A stretch of 64,000 nt of DNA from Planctomycetota bacterium (GTDB lineage: Bacteria; Planctomycetota; Phycisphaerae; Phycisphaerales; SM1A02): positions 1 through 64,000 of the forward strand of contig QWPW01000003.1 of assembly GCA_003671025.1 (NCBI GenBank), read 5' to 3'. The stretch's first letter is position 1, and every line of letters starts with the position of its first letter. Made by a program: the position numbers and the translations under genes. Below the pieces are notes generated by a model. That model searched no databases. It worked only from the letters and a program-made list of their open reading frames with translations, and was not told the origin of the DNA. Shown here one piece after another: positions 43,058-51,713 of the stretch.

Positions 43058-44269
43058 TTGCCAACTGCGACTGCATCCGCCTCTGCCGTGACTGTTCCTC
43101 TGCTTGATCTCAAGGCGCAGTACGCGACGCTGCGCGCGGAGATCGAGCCGGTGATCAAGGAAGTCATCGAGAGCCAGTACTTCATTGGTGGCCCGCACAT
43201 CGAGCAACTCGAGCGTGAGACCGCGACCTATTGCCAGACGCGCTACGCCATCGGTTGCGCCAACGGGTCGGACGCGATTCTCTTGGCGTTGCAGGCGCTC
43301 GACATCAAGGCGGGCGACGCGGTGATTTGTCCCAGCTACACCTTCTTCGCGACCGCGGGAAGTGTGCATCGCCTCGGCGCGACTCCGGTCTTCGTCGACT
43401 GCGAAGACTCGACCTACAACATTTGCCCCGAGTCCACTCGCGCGGCGTTTTGTTGTCACAAGAACATCAAAGCGATTCTTCCCGTGCATCTCTTTGGACA
43501 AGCCGCTGATCTCGATGCGATGCTTGCCATCGGAAAAGAGTTTGGTGTGGCTGTCGTCGAAGATGCCGCGCAAGCGATCGGCACCGAGGACGCGCATGGA
43601 CAACGCGTTGGTTCGCGCGGCGTGATTGGAACGTTTAGCTACTTTCCCTCGAAGAATCTCGGTGGTTTTGGCGACGGTGGAATCATCACCACCAACGACG
43701 AAGCGCTCGCGCAACGGATGAAGCGCCTGCGTAATCACGGCATGGAGCCGAAGTATTACCACGACGAAGTGGGAATCAATTCGCGTCTCGATGCGCTGCA
43801 AGCAGCGATCTTGTTGGTGAAGATGCGTCATCTCGATGCGTGGAGCTCGGGTCGTCAACGCAACGCTGCCTTCTATGGCGAGGCGTTTGCCGCAGCGGGC
43901 GCGCGCGTTTCTGGCACTGCGTTTGACCGCGACAGTTTGCCTTTGCGCACGCCCAAGCCAGCGGTGAAAGGCGCGCGCCACATCTACAACCAGTACACCA
44001 TTCGTGTGCCGGCATACATGCGAGACGCAGTGCGTCAAGATCTTGCCGAGCGCAAGATTGGCAGCGAAATCTACTATCCCGTGCCGCTTCACTTGCAGAA
44101 GTGTTTCGCATCACTCAACTACGCGAAGGGCAGTCTTCCACGCGCCGAACAAGCCGCGTTGGAAACGATTGCGCTGCCGATTTACGCGGATCTTCTGCCC
44201 GCGCAACTCCAACACGTTACGACCTCGGTGATTGAAAGCGTCCGCATGCGCGCGACGAACGCGCAATGA
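43058..44269 (+). CDS. DegT/DnrJ/EryC1-family PLP aminotransferase
   Basis: A 403-residue sugar-nucleotide aminotransferase type enzyme. Family features include VPLLDLKAQYATLRAEIEPVI, a G-x-H-I-x-x-L-E start, ANGSDAILLALQALDIKAGDAVICPSYTFFATAGSV, a PLP-phosphate region VVEDAAQAIG and the Schiff-base lysine in SYFPSKNLGGFGDGG. The start is TTG at 43058, 6 nt after AAGGAG. A 4-bp ATGA overlap joins it to RNase D. Resembles WecE/WbpE-like enzymes of surface-sugar biosynthesis, but no sugar genes are adjacent. Confidence 0.9.
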   Translation: MPTATASASAVTVPLLDLKAQYATLRAEIEPVIKEVIESQYFIGGPHIEQLERETATYCQTRYAIGCANGSDAILLALQALDIKAGDAVICPSYTFFATAGSVHRLGATPVFVDCEDSTYNICPESTRAAFCCHKNIKAILPVHLFGQAADLDAMLAIGKEFGVAVVEDAAQAIGTEDAHGQRVGSRGVIGTFSYFPSKNLGGFGDGGIITTNDEALAQRMKRLRNHGMEPKYYHDEVGINSRLDALQAAILLVKMRHLDAWSSGRQRNAAFYGEAFAAAGARVSGTAFDRDSLPLRTPKPAVKGARHIYNQYTIRVPAYMRDAVRQDLAERKIGSEIYYPVPLHLQKCFASLNYAKGSLPRAEQAALETIALPIYADLLPAQLQHVTTSVIESVRMRATNAQ

Positions 44270-45534
44270 ATCTGAACTACCGACGCAAGCAGCGCGAGCG
44301 TCAACACGCCGCATCGCAAGATGACAATCCCGAACTCACGCCGCATCTCGAGCATCAAATGGTGCCTCGTGGTGATGCGCAACTCATTACCAATAAGGAT
44401 GAACTCGCCGAAGCGTTGGCGCATGTGCGCGAACAAGGCGTCTTTGCCTATGACACTGAGTTCATCGGTGAAGAGAGCTACTGGCCGCGCATTTGCGTGG
44501 TGCAATTGGCCACCACTGAACGGGTGGTGTTGATCGATGCAGTGGCGGTGCCTGACCTCGGGCCCATCTTTGAGTTGGTCGCCGATCCCACGCTGCTCAC
44601 GATTGTGCACGCGGGCACGCAAGATCTTGAACCTGTGCGACGCGTGCTCGGACGCGAACCAGCGAACACGCTCGATGTGCAAGTTGCCGCAGCGTTCGCC
44701 GAGATGCCGTGGCCTGCGGGCTTGGAAAAACTCGTCGAGCGTTTCGCGGGACACAAAATTTCCAAGGGACACACGTTCACCAACTGGGATGCGCGTCCGC
44801 TCTCCGCTTCGCAATTGCGTTACGCCGCCGACGATGTGCGCTATCTCCCGTTGGTGTGGGAACGCTTGCGTGAAGAACTCGAGCGACGCGGCACACTCGA
44901 TTGGGCGATGCGCGAATGCGAGCTGAGCAGCAAGATTCCTGCGCGTTTCGACGAGGAATCGCAGATCCGCCGCATCATGAAGAGTTGGCCCATGAAGCCC
45001 GCGCAGATTCCCACGCTGCGATTGATCACGCGGATGCGCGACGAAATCGCGCGCGGCGAAGATCTGCCGCATCGGGTGGTGATGCCCGATGAAACGCTGG
45101 CTGAGATCGTCAAGCAACGACCCATCTCGACGCAACAGCTCGCTTCGGTGCGCGGGCTTCCCAAGCGCTTCATGAGTAAGTACGGCGACACGATTGCGCA
45201 CGCGGTCGAAGAAGGCGGACGATTGCCGCCCGAAAAACTCGCGCACGGAAAGATCAGCGAAGAGTCGGGCGATGATCGTGCGCGCATCGATGCGCTGCTC
45301 GCGATCGTCGGCGCGCGCTGTGTCGCCAGCGGCATCGCTCCAGGAATGGTGCTCACGCGCGGAGACATTTCGCGTTGGTGGATGACGCGCGAGAGCAAGT
45401 CGCCAGTGCCGTTGTTTGATGCAGGCGATTGGCGCATCGAGGCGGTGGGCAACTGGATCGAGGCTTTCCTCAAAGGCGAAGCGGGCGTATCTATCTTGTG
45501 GAAAGATGGACGACCGTTTCTCGCGGAGTCCTGA
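44266..45534 (+). CDS. rnd: Ribonuclease D (DEDDy exonuclease with HRDC domain)
   Basis: A 422-residue 3'-5' exoribonuclease involved in tRNA/RNA maturation. Exo I is FAYDTEFIGEESYWPRICVVQLA (D-x-E). Exo II contains IVHAGTQDLEPVRRV (Asp). Exo III is LRYAADDVRYLPLVWERL (Y-x-x-x-D). An HRDC domain is present around 230-300 (LPHRVVMPDETLAEIVKQRPISTQQLASVRGLPKRFMSKYGDTIAHAV). The C-terminal ~80 residues are extra. It overlaps DegT by 4 bp and the downstream dehydrogenase by one base. Confidence 0.93.
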   Translation: MNLNYRRKQRERQHAASQDDNPELTPHLEHQMVPRGDAQLITNKDELAEALAHVREQGVFAYDTEFIGEESYWPRICVVQLATTERVVLIDAVAVPDLGPIFELVADPTLLTIVHAGTQDLEPVRRVLGREPANTLDVQVAAAFAEMPWPAGLEKLVERFAGHKISKGHTFTNWDARPLSASQLRYAADDVRYLPLVWERLREELERRGTLDWAMRECELSSKIPARFDEESQIRRIMKSWPMKPAQIPTLRLITRMRDEIARGEDLPHRVVMPDETLAEIVKQRPISTQQLASVRGLPKRFMSKYGDTIAHAVEEGGRLPPEKLAHGKISEESGDDRARIDALLAIVGARCVASGIAPGMVLTRGDISRWWMTRESKSPVPLFDAGDWRIEAVGNWIEAFLKGEAGVSILWKDGRPFLAES

Positions 45535-46958
45535 TGCGCGCGATCAATCCCGCCACTGGTGAATCGTTCGGTGACGAGTTCGCGCGCTCGACGCGTGATG
45601 AGCTCGCACAGATGGCCGAGGCAGCGCTCGAGGTAGTCGACGTGCTCGCCGATGCGCCGAGTGCGCAATTGGCTGGTTTTCTCGATGATTTCGCGATGCG
45701 GCTCGAAAGCGATCGCGACGAGATTGCCGCAATCGCTCACGCGGAAACGGCGTTGCCACTCACGCCGCGACTGCGCGAGATTGAGTTCAACCGAACCACC
45801 GGACAACTGCGAATGGCCGCGAACGGCTTGCGTGATGAGTCATGGCGCGAGGTCGCGGTGGATGCCAACAACAACTTGCGCTCGACGTTGGTCCCGCTCG
45901 GTGGCGCGGTGCTGTGTCTGGGGCCGTGCAACTTTCCGCTCGCCTACAACGGTGTGAGTGGCGGCGATTTTTGCAGTGCGATCATGGCGCGCAATCCGGT
46001 GATCGCCAAGGCGCATCCCTCGCATCCCAACACTACGGCGCGCATGTTCGCGCACGCCGTTGCAGCGCGCGACGCCGCCTCACTTCCACCAGCGTCTGTG
46101 CAAATGTTTTTTGACTGCGCCAACGAAGACGGTGAGGCGCTGCTCGCACATCGCGGGGTTGCGGCGCTGGGCTTCACTGGTTCACGCGCGGCTGGTGTGC
46201 GCTTGAAGTCGGTGTGTGATGCGCTGGGAAAGCCTGCGAGCCTCGAGATGGCCAGCATCAATCCCGTCTTCGTCGCCTCGAACGCGCTGACTGCGCGCCA
46301 CGACGCGATCGCCGATGCGTGGACCGCGTCGCTGCTGATGGCCGGCGGACAACAGTGCACGAAACCGGGCGTGATCTTCGTTTCGGGCATCGATGCCGCC
46401 GCGCGCTTCATCGCTCGTGCCGAGCACAACGCGCGAGCCGTCGCGCCTGCGGTGCTGTTGAGCGAATCGATCCGCACGTACTTGTCTGATTCGATCAGCG
46501 CATGGAAAAACGTGGGCGCGTCGATTCGTTGCGGTGGCAACGCGAGTTCGCCGGGCATTCGATGGGAGCCGACGTTGTTGTCAGTCGATGCAGCGTTTGC
46601 TGCGCTCCACCGTGACCTGCTCCATCACGAAGCGTTTGGTCCGCTGGGTGTGATCGTGATCTGTGACAGCGATGCGCAACTCGTTGAGTTCGCGCGCGCA
46701 CTCGATGGTCAACTCGCGGGCACGATTGTTTCGGATGCCAGCGACGCAAACACACGTCATGCATTGCAGCGCGCGTTGCGCTTCAAGGTGGGACGCATGC
46801 TCGATGAAGCGATGCCGACCGGAGTCGTGGTGTCAAACGCGATGGTGCACGGCGGCCCGTTTCCTGCGACGGGCGATGCGCGCTTCACCGCGGTGGGACT
46901 GCCCGCATCGGCGAAGCGTTTTTCCAAGACGTTGTGTTGGGATCGCTGCCGCGCGTAA
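45534..46958 (+). CDS. Aldehyde dehydrogenase, alpha-ketoglutaric semialdehyde (2,5-dioxopentanoate) type
   Basis: A 474-residue NAD(P)-dependent dehydrogenase. It reads LGPCNFPLAYNGVSGGDFCSAIMARNPVIAKAHPSHPNT, typical of the alpha-KGSA subfamily rather than general ALDHs. LGFTGSRAAGVRLKSV binds cofactor. The catalytic glutamate is E238 in SLEMASINPVF and the nucleophile is C275 in GQQCTKPG. The ATG overlaps the RNase D stop. In hydroxyproline and some sugar-acid pathways this enzyme oxidises alpha-ketoglutaric semialdehyde to 2-oxoglutarate. That role is supported by the adjacent DHDPS-type deaminase and proline-racemase-type epimerase. Confidence 0.88.
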   Translation: MRAINPATGESFGDEFARSTRDELAQMAEAALEVVDVLADAPSAQLAGFLDDFAMRLESDRDEIAAIAHAETALPLTPRLREIEFNRTTGQLRMAANGLRDESWREVAVDANNNLRSTLVPLGGAVLCLGPCNFPLAYNGVSGGDFCSAIMARNPVIAKAHPSHPNTTARMFAHAVAARDAASLPPASVQMFFDCANEDGEALLAHRGVAALGFTGSRAAGVRLKSVCDALGKPASLEMASINPVFVASNALTARHDAIADAWTASLLMAGGQQCTKPGVIFVSGIDAAARFIARAEHNARAVAPAVLLSESIRTYLSDSISAWKNVGASIRCGGNASSPGIRWEPTLLSVDAAFAALHRDLLHHEAFGPLGVIVICDSDAQLVEFARALDGQLAGTIVSDASDANTRHALQRALRFKVGRMLDEAMPTGVVVSNAMVHGGPFPATGDARFTAVGLPASAKRFSKTLCWDRCRA

Positions 46959-47026
46959 GTCGCCCGTTCGATGAGCGCAGCACGAAAGTCACGGTTTTCG
47001 CCGCGTTTCATTGCGTTTCGCGACCG

Positions 47027-47962
47027 TCAAATCTTCGGGCGATGACTCAGCGCATGGCGAATCAATTCAATCGCGCGCGCGCGTGCGGCTCCTTCGACGG
47101 GTAGACGCGGCGCACGCACGCGTTCATCGCCGCACTCCATTTGCGCCATCACCAGTTTGATGAGTTGCACGAAATCGCTGGTCGTGTCCAGACGCAGCAG
47201 GGGAAGGAACCAACGATAGAGTTCGTCGCACGCACTGACATCGTGGGTTGCATTCGACTGCGCCAAGGCAAACAGTCGCACGCTTTCGTGAGGCATCGCG
47301 TTGGCCAGTCCCGCGATCCATCCGCACGCGCCCATGCGCGCGCCTTCGACAGCGCAATCATCAAGGCCCACCAACGCGCCCACTGGTCGCGCGCGCTCCG
47401 CACTGCCAGCGATGAGCGCGGTAAGTCTGCGTGCATCTCCCGACGAATCTTTCACTGCGACGAGATTGGCATGCTTGTCGGCGAGCGCGAAGGTTTGCTC
47501 GGCACTCACATCAACGATGTACGCCGCAGGATTGTTGTAGAGCATCATCGGCAGCGGCGCGGCAGCGAGCATCGCCTCGAAGTGCGTGCGATATTCGTTC
47601 CAACTTCCCTTGTGCACATAGGGCGGCAGAATCATGCAGCCACGCATGCCGATGCTTGCCGCAACCTCAATCTGCTTGACCGCATCGCGGGTGGACGCAG
47701 CCGAAATCGTGGCAAATGCGTGACCTTTACCTTCGCTCGCGGCGGCCATCATGCGCCAGCCCTCGACGCGTTCATCAAACGAAAGCGTCTGACCTTCGCC
47801 GAGCGATCCTGGCCACACACACCCCGTGCATCCCGCGTCGAGCATGCGATGCGTGAGTTTGGCCAAGCCGGAAACGCACAGCGAGTCGTCTTCACGAAAC
47901 GGTGTGATCAGCGCAGGAATCACCCCACAAAACGGAGAGCCGACAATGTCAGACGAATTCAT
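47027..47962 (-). CDS. DapA/DHDPS-family aldolase/deaminase, likely 1-pyrroline-4-hydroxy-2-carboxylate deaminase
   Basis: A 311-residue class-I aldolase-type TIM barrel. Features are GVIPALITPFREDDSLCVSGL, WPGSLGEGQTLSFDERV (the GT/SGE substrate loop), the tyrosine of MMLYNNPAAY (Y142) and the Schiff-base lysine K171 in LVAVKDSSGD. In hydroxyproline catabolism this family converts Pyr4H2C to alpha-ketoglutaric semialdehyde with loss of ammonia. Its neighbours, an epimerase and a semialdehyde dehydrogenase, support that call over lysine biosynthesis. It is divergent from the epimerase gene. Confidence 0.82.
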   Translation of the reverse strand: MNSSDIVGSPFCGVIPALITPFREDDSLCVSGLAKLTHRMLDAGCTGCVWPGSLGEGQTLSFDERVEGWRMMAAASEGKGHAFATISAASTRDAVKQIEVAASIGMRGCMILPPYVHKGSWNEYRTHFEAMLAAAPLPMMLYNNPAAYIVDVSAEQTFALADKHANLVAVKDSSGDARRLTALIAGSAERARPVGALVGLDDCAVEGARMGACGWIAGLANAMPHESVRLFALAQSNATHDVSACDELYRWFLPLLRLDTTSDFVQLIKLVMAQMECGDERVRAPRLPVEGAARARAIELIRHALSHRPKI

Positions 47963-48083
47963 TCACGCAGCATAGAGCCTTGATGTTGACGCGCGCGTAT
48001 GAGGCACCGTGATGGAGGTCGCAACGCGCGAGATCAGTTCATCAGTGATGAACCCGTCGAGCAGACACTCACGCCAAACCCGT

Positions 48084-49136
48084 ATGCTGCGCGGTGTGCA
48101 ATTCACTCGCTTTGTCGATAGTCACACCGAAGGCGAGCCCACGCGAGTGCTGCTTGGCCCGGATGGCGGGATGTTTCCCATCACGCTCGACGCATTGATT
48201 GCGTCATGGACGCGCGATGGTCGCGTGGTGGTTCCCGACGATTGCCTGAGTTTGGCTGGACATCCGCGCGCGGCCGATGCCACGGTGTGCGCGTGTGTTT
48301 GTCGCCCCTCGCCGCGTCACTCATCGCAGCAAGCCGCGTTGTGTGGCGTGCTGTTTTGGAATGCAGCTGGCGTGCTGGGCATGTGCGGTCACGGAACGAT
48401 TGGCATGGCGCGCACTCTGGCTCATCTTGGTGTGTGTGTGCATGGTTGCCATGTGATCGAGACTCGCGTGGGCGATGTGTCGATCGAGTTCATCGACGAC
48501 GGTCGCGTCGCGTTTGAGAATGTTCCCTCGCGCGTGCATGCGCGCGATGTCGAGGTGGTGCTCGAAGAGGGTGGCGTTGTGCGCGGTGATATCGCGTGGG
48601 GCGGCAATTGGTTTTTCATCGTGCGTCTCGAGCGAAGCATGCGCAGTCACGCCGAAGAACTTACGTTTTCATGCAGCATTTTGCGCGGTTTACAACGCGC
48701 GGGCATCGCGGCGGGAGCAGAGAACAACGGCATCATCGATCACGTGCACCTGGTGTTTCCCGCTTCGCGCAGCGACGCCAATGCGCGCAACTTCGTTCTT
48801 TGCCCCAACGGAACCTTCGATCGTTCGCCTTCGCGCAGCGACGCCAATGCGCGCAACTTCGTTCTTTGCCCCAACGGAACCTTCGATCGTTCGCCCTGCG
48901 GCACAGGGACGAGCGCGCTGTTGGCACTGCTCGCGGCGCGCGGTGAACTCGCAGCGGGCGCTCCGTGGAAACAAGAGTCTGCGATCTCGAGCATCTTCGA
49001 CGCGCGTTGGAGCGCGGGCGAAGCCGGTGCGGTGCGACCACGCATCATCGGACGCGCGTTCATCGTGGCGGAAGGAACATTGGTGCACGACGCACGCGAT
49101 CCATCGCGCAGCGGTGCGTGGAGAGAACACACATGA
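48084..49136 (+). CDS. Proline racemase-family epimerase, likely 4-hydroxyproline 2-epimerase, with in-frame duplication
   Basis: A 350-residue protein in which both catalytic cysteines of racemases are present: C101 in GVLGMCGHGTIG and C272 in DRSPCGTGTSA. This argues against a dehydratase. It interconverts trans-4-hydroxy-L-proline and cis-4-hydroxy-D-proline (inferred from neighbours). A perfect 66-bp in-frame tandem duplication (48763-48894) adds 22 residues, repeating SRSDANARNFVLCPNGTFDRSP directly before the second catalytic cysteine, which may inactivate it. Start ATG 48084 is uncertain: GTG at 48096, 7 nt after a TATGCT box, gives a more typical N-terminus. The stop overlaps the malic enzyme start (ATGA). 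Confidence 0.82.
   Translation: MLRGVQFTRFVDSHTEGEPTRVLLGPDGGMFPITLDALIASWTRDGRVVVPDDCLSLAGHPRAADATVCACVCRPSPRHSSQQAALCGVLFWNAAGVLGMCGHGTIGMARTLAHLGVCVHGCHVIETRVGDVSIEFIDDGRVAFENVPSRVHARDVEVVLEEGGVVRGDIAWGGNWFFIVRLERSMRSHAEELTFSCSILRGLQRAGIAAGAENNGIIDHVHLVFPASRSDANARNFVLCPNGTFDRSPSRSDANARNFVLCPNGTFDRSPCGTGTSALLALLAARGELAAGAPWKQESAISSIFDARWSAGEAGAVRPRIIGRAFIVAEGTLVHDARDPSRSGAWREHT
48763..48894 (+). repeat. 66-bp perfect in-frame tandem duplication in the epimerase gene
   Basis: Copies occupy 48763-48828 and 48829-48894 with no mismatch. As 66 is a multiple of three the frame is kept, and a 22-residue block is repeated. The block is the strand leading to the C-terminal catalytic cysteine. Confidence 0.97.
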
Positions 49137-50743
49137 AAGCGGACGCACAGACGATTTTGTTCAACCCGCGATTGAACAAGGGAACGGCGTTCACCGACTC
49201 TGAGCGCGAACTGCTTGGCCTCACGGGATTGTTTCCTGACGCGGTGGAATCGAGCGAACTGCAGCAACAGCGCGCACTCATGCAACTGGGGATGCGCGCC
49301 AACGATCTCGAGCGCTACGTCTATCTCAGCGAGTTGCAAGATCGCAACGAGCTTCTCTTCTATCAGTTGCTGCGCGCGGATCCTGCGCGCCATATGCCCA
49401 TCGTGTACACGCCCACTGTCGGTGAAGCGTGCCAACGATTCGGTCACATCATGCGTCGACCCAAGGGTCTCTATGTGTCGCTGCATCATCGCGGTCGTAT
49501 CAAAGAGATCTTGCGCAATTGGCCCGAGCAAGACGTGCGCATCATTTGCGTCACCGATGGCGAACGCATTCTTGGCCTCGGTGATCTCGGTGTCTGCGGC
49601 ATGGGAATTCCCGTGGGAAAACTCGCGCTTTACACGGCAATTGGTGGTGTTTCGCCCGCAGTGTGCATGCCAGTGGTGCTTGATGTGGGAACGAACAATG
49701 CGGCGTTTCTTGCAGATCCGCTGTATCCCGGTCTGCGCCAAGCGCGGGTGCGCGGCGCGGAGTTTGACGCGTTGGTCGAAGAGTTCGTCACCGCAGTGCA
49801 AGAGGTCTATCCACGCTGCTGCATTCAGTTTGAAGACTTCCACAACACCACTGCGATTCCACTTTTAGCGCGCTATCGCGATCGTGTGTGTTGCTTCAAC
49901 GATGACATTCAGGGCACGGCATCGATCGCTGTCGCGGGGTTGTTCGCGGCGTGTCGAAAGTTGGGCAACACGCTCATCGATCATCGCTACTTGTTCTTCG
50001 GCGCGGGAAGTGCGGCGACGGGCATCGCTGATCTTTTGATTCAAGCGATGAAGTCACAAGGCGCGAGCGACACTCAGGCGCGCGCACGCGTGTGGCTGCA
50101 GAACTCCAAGGGCATCGTTGTGCGCGACAACCCTGGGCTGCAACCACATCAACATGATTTCGTGCGCGAAGGTGCACTGGTTCCGACGTTGGTCGAAGCG
50201 GTGCACGCGGTGAAACCCACGGTGCTCATCGGCACGAGTACGCAAGCAGGCGCGTTCACACGCGAGGTGATTGAGGCGATGCTCGAGTACTGCGCATCAC
50301 CAGTGATCTTCCCGTACTCCAATCCCACATCAAAGTCGGAATGCACTGCGGAACAAGCGTGGACATGGACCAACGGTCGCGCGATCTTCGCGTCAGGCAG
50401 TCCGTTTGCGCCAGTAGAAATCAACGGAGTGCGCATGATTCCTGGGCAAGGAAACAATGTGTACATCTATCCCGCGGTGGGATTGGCGGTGTATGCGACG
50501 CAAGCGTCGCGCGTGACTGACGAGATGTTTCTCGCCGCGGCGCACGCGTTGGCCGCGCGCACGAGCAGTGCGGAGCTCGACGTGGGGCTGATCTATCCGC
50601 CCATTGAGCGCATCCATCACAGCGCGGTTGAGGTCGCGGTCGAAGTGGCCGAGCTCATCTTTGCGCGCGGACTTGCGCGCGTCGAGAAGCCGCACGACAT
50701 CAAGGCGTGGATCACGTCGAAGGTGTATGACCCGTCTTACTGA
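49133..50743 (+). CDS. NAD-type malic enzyme (malate dehydrogenase, oxaloacetate-decarboxylating)
   Basis: A 536-residue large-type malic enzyme converting malate to pyruvate and CO2 with reduction of NAD(P). It has YTPTVGEACQRFGHI (catalytic Tyr), GERILGLGDLGVCGMGIPVGKLALYTAIGGV (Lys), and LDVGTNNAAFLADPLYPG. The metal-binding motifs are FEDFHNTTAIPLLARYRDRVCCFNDDIQGTA, with nucleotide-binding FFGAGSAATGIADLL. GGAGAG precedes the ATG at 49133, which overlaps the epimerase stop. Coupling to hydroxyproline genes makes sense, as the pathway feeds 2-oxoglutarate into the TCA cycle. Confidence 0.96.
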   Translation: MKADAQTILFNPRLNKGTAFTDSERELLGLTGLFPDAVESSELQQQRALMQLGMRANDLERYVYLSELQDRNELLFYQLLRADPARHMPIVYTPTVGEACQRFGHIMRRPKGLYVSLHHRGRIKEILRNWPEQDVRIICVTDGERILGLGDLGVCGMGIPVGKLALYTAIGGVSPAVCMPVVLDVGTNNAAFLADPLYPGLRQARVRGAEFDALVEEFVTAVQEVYPRCCIQFEDFHNTTAIPLLARYRDRVCCFNDDIQGTASIAVAGLFAACRKLGNTLIDHRYLFFGAGSAATGIADLLIQAMKSQGASDTQARARVWLQNSKGIVVRDNPGLQPHQHDFVREGALVPTLVEAVHAVKPTVLIGTSTQAGAFTREVIEAMLEYCASPVIFPYSNPTSKSECTAEQAWTWTNGRAIFASGSPFAPVEINGVRMIPGQGNNVYIYPAVGLAVYATQASRVTDEMFLAAAHALAARTSSAELDVGLIYPPIERIHHSAVEVAVEVAELIFARGLARVEKPHDIKAWITSKVYDPSY

Positions 50744-50812
50744 TGTGACGTGCGGATGCGATGATCAGTGCGATCATCAATGCGATGCGCGCGAATTGCC
50801 CGCGCCAACAAA

Positions 50813-51463
50813 TCACACATTCGCGAGCGGATCGACGCGCTTCTTCGCCTTGGCGCGCACAATCAACGCAGGAATACCAAAGCCAAGCAGCATGATGCCG
50901 CCGCATCCCGCAGCGCACAGACCACCCGCGCCAGCGGCGATTTGCCCTGCTGAACCAGCGAGTTTGTTCACGTCCTCTTCCGTACCTGCAGCGACCATGA
51001 TTGCGGCGGGCACGCCGGTGCTGGTCTGCACATCAATCTTGTAAAGCCCCTTGGTTGGCGTTTCGAAGAAGCCGATGAGCTCGAATGGAGCACCCGGTTG
51101 CCGCGGCGAGCGATTGGGAGCGAACTCCACCGCAGTGCCAGTCGCATCGGTGATGGTCACCGTGAAAGTAACATCGGGCGGAGGCGTGCCGATGGTCTTG
51201 TCGCCCACAGTCCCGCCCGGCGAGAGCATGACCACGCCGCCGCCGACATCGAACTCAACCTCTTCCGACCCTGGTGCCGCAAAGGTGGTCGCCTTCTCGG
51301 TGAAGTTTGAAATCTGCTTTTGCACGTCAGCGACGGCACTCATCGCATCCGACGTGAGCATGAAGATCACTCCGCCCACGAGCAGCAGAAATCCCACGAC
51401 CGCGAGTCCCATGAGTGTTTGGATCAGGCAACTTCCACGACGGGTGTTGATGATTGGTGACAT
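50813..51463 (-). CDS. Membrane protein of unknown function with immunoglobulin-like middle domain
   Basis: A 216-residue protein. One membrane helix near the N-terminus (LMGLAVVGFLLLVGGVIFML) is followed by a beta-rich stretch (FTVTITDATGTAVEFAPN, APFELIGFFETPTKGLYKIDV). A second glycine-rich helix (GGIMLLGFGIPALIV) and a basic tail close the protein. The family is not recognised. The ATG at 51463 is 6 nt downstream of TAGTAT with no ribosome-binding site. It is convergent with malic enzyme and divergent from the lipid transport operon. Confidence 0.7.
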   Translation of the reverse strand: MSPIINTRRGSCLIQTLMGLAVVGFLLLVGGVIFMLTSDAMSAVADVQKQISNFTEKATTFAAPGSEEVEFDVGGGVVMLSPGGTVGDKTIGTPPPDVTFTVTITDATGTAVEFAPNRSPRQPGAPFELIGFFETPTKGLYKIDVQTSTGVPAAIMVAAGTEEDVNKLAGSAGQIAAGAGGLCAAGCGGIMLLGFGIPALIVRAKAKKRVDPLANV

Positions 51464-51713
51464 GCGCGAATACTAACGCCGTCGGTAAATCCATGCACCG
51501 CGCCGGTCGCGCGAGACAAGCGCGGATGCCCTCAGCGTGAAGTCTCGAGTTGCGGCGACATCGAGCGCGCCGCGCCGATGGCAGTACTATTCCCCTACGT
51601 CGATCGATTTGCGTCGCTGGACTTTGAACAAATCGAGACTGTGCAAAGTTTGGTCCCCATGGGGACTTCAAGATTCCAGCGCCGCGCGCGCGTCGAGCAA
51701 GAAACACAACGCG

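Noticed and set aside
50760-50778. GATGATC/GATCATC hairpin between malic enzyme and the convergent membrane protein as a terminator.
   Set aside because: Seven-base AT-rich stem without a T-tract on either strand; too weak to call.
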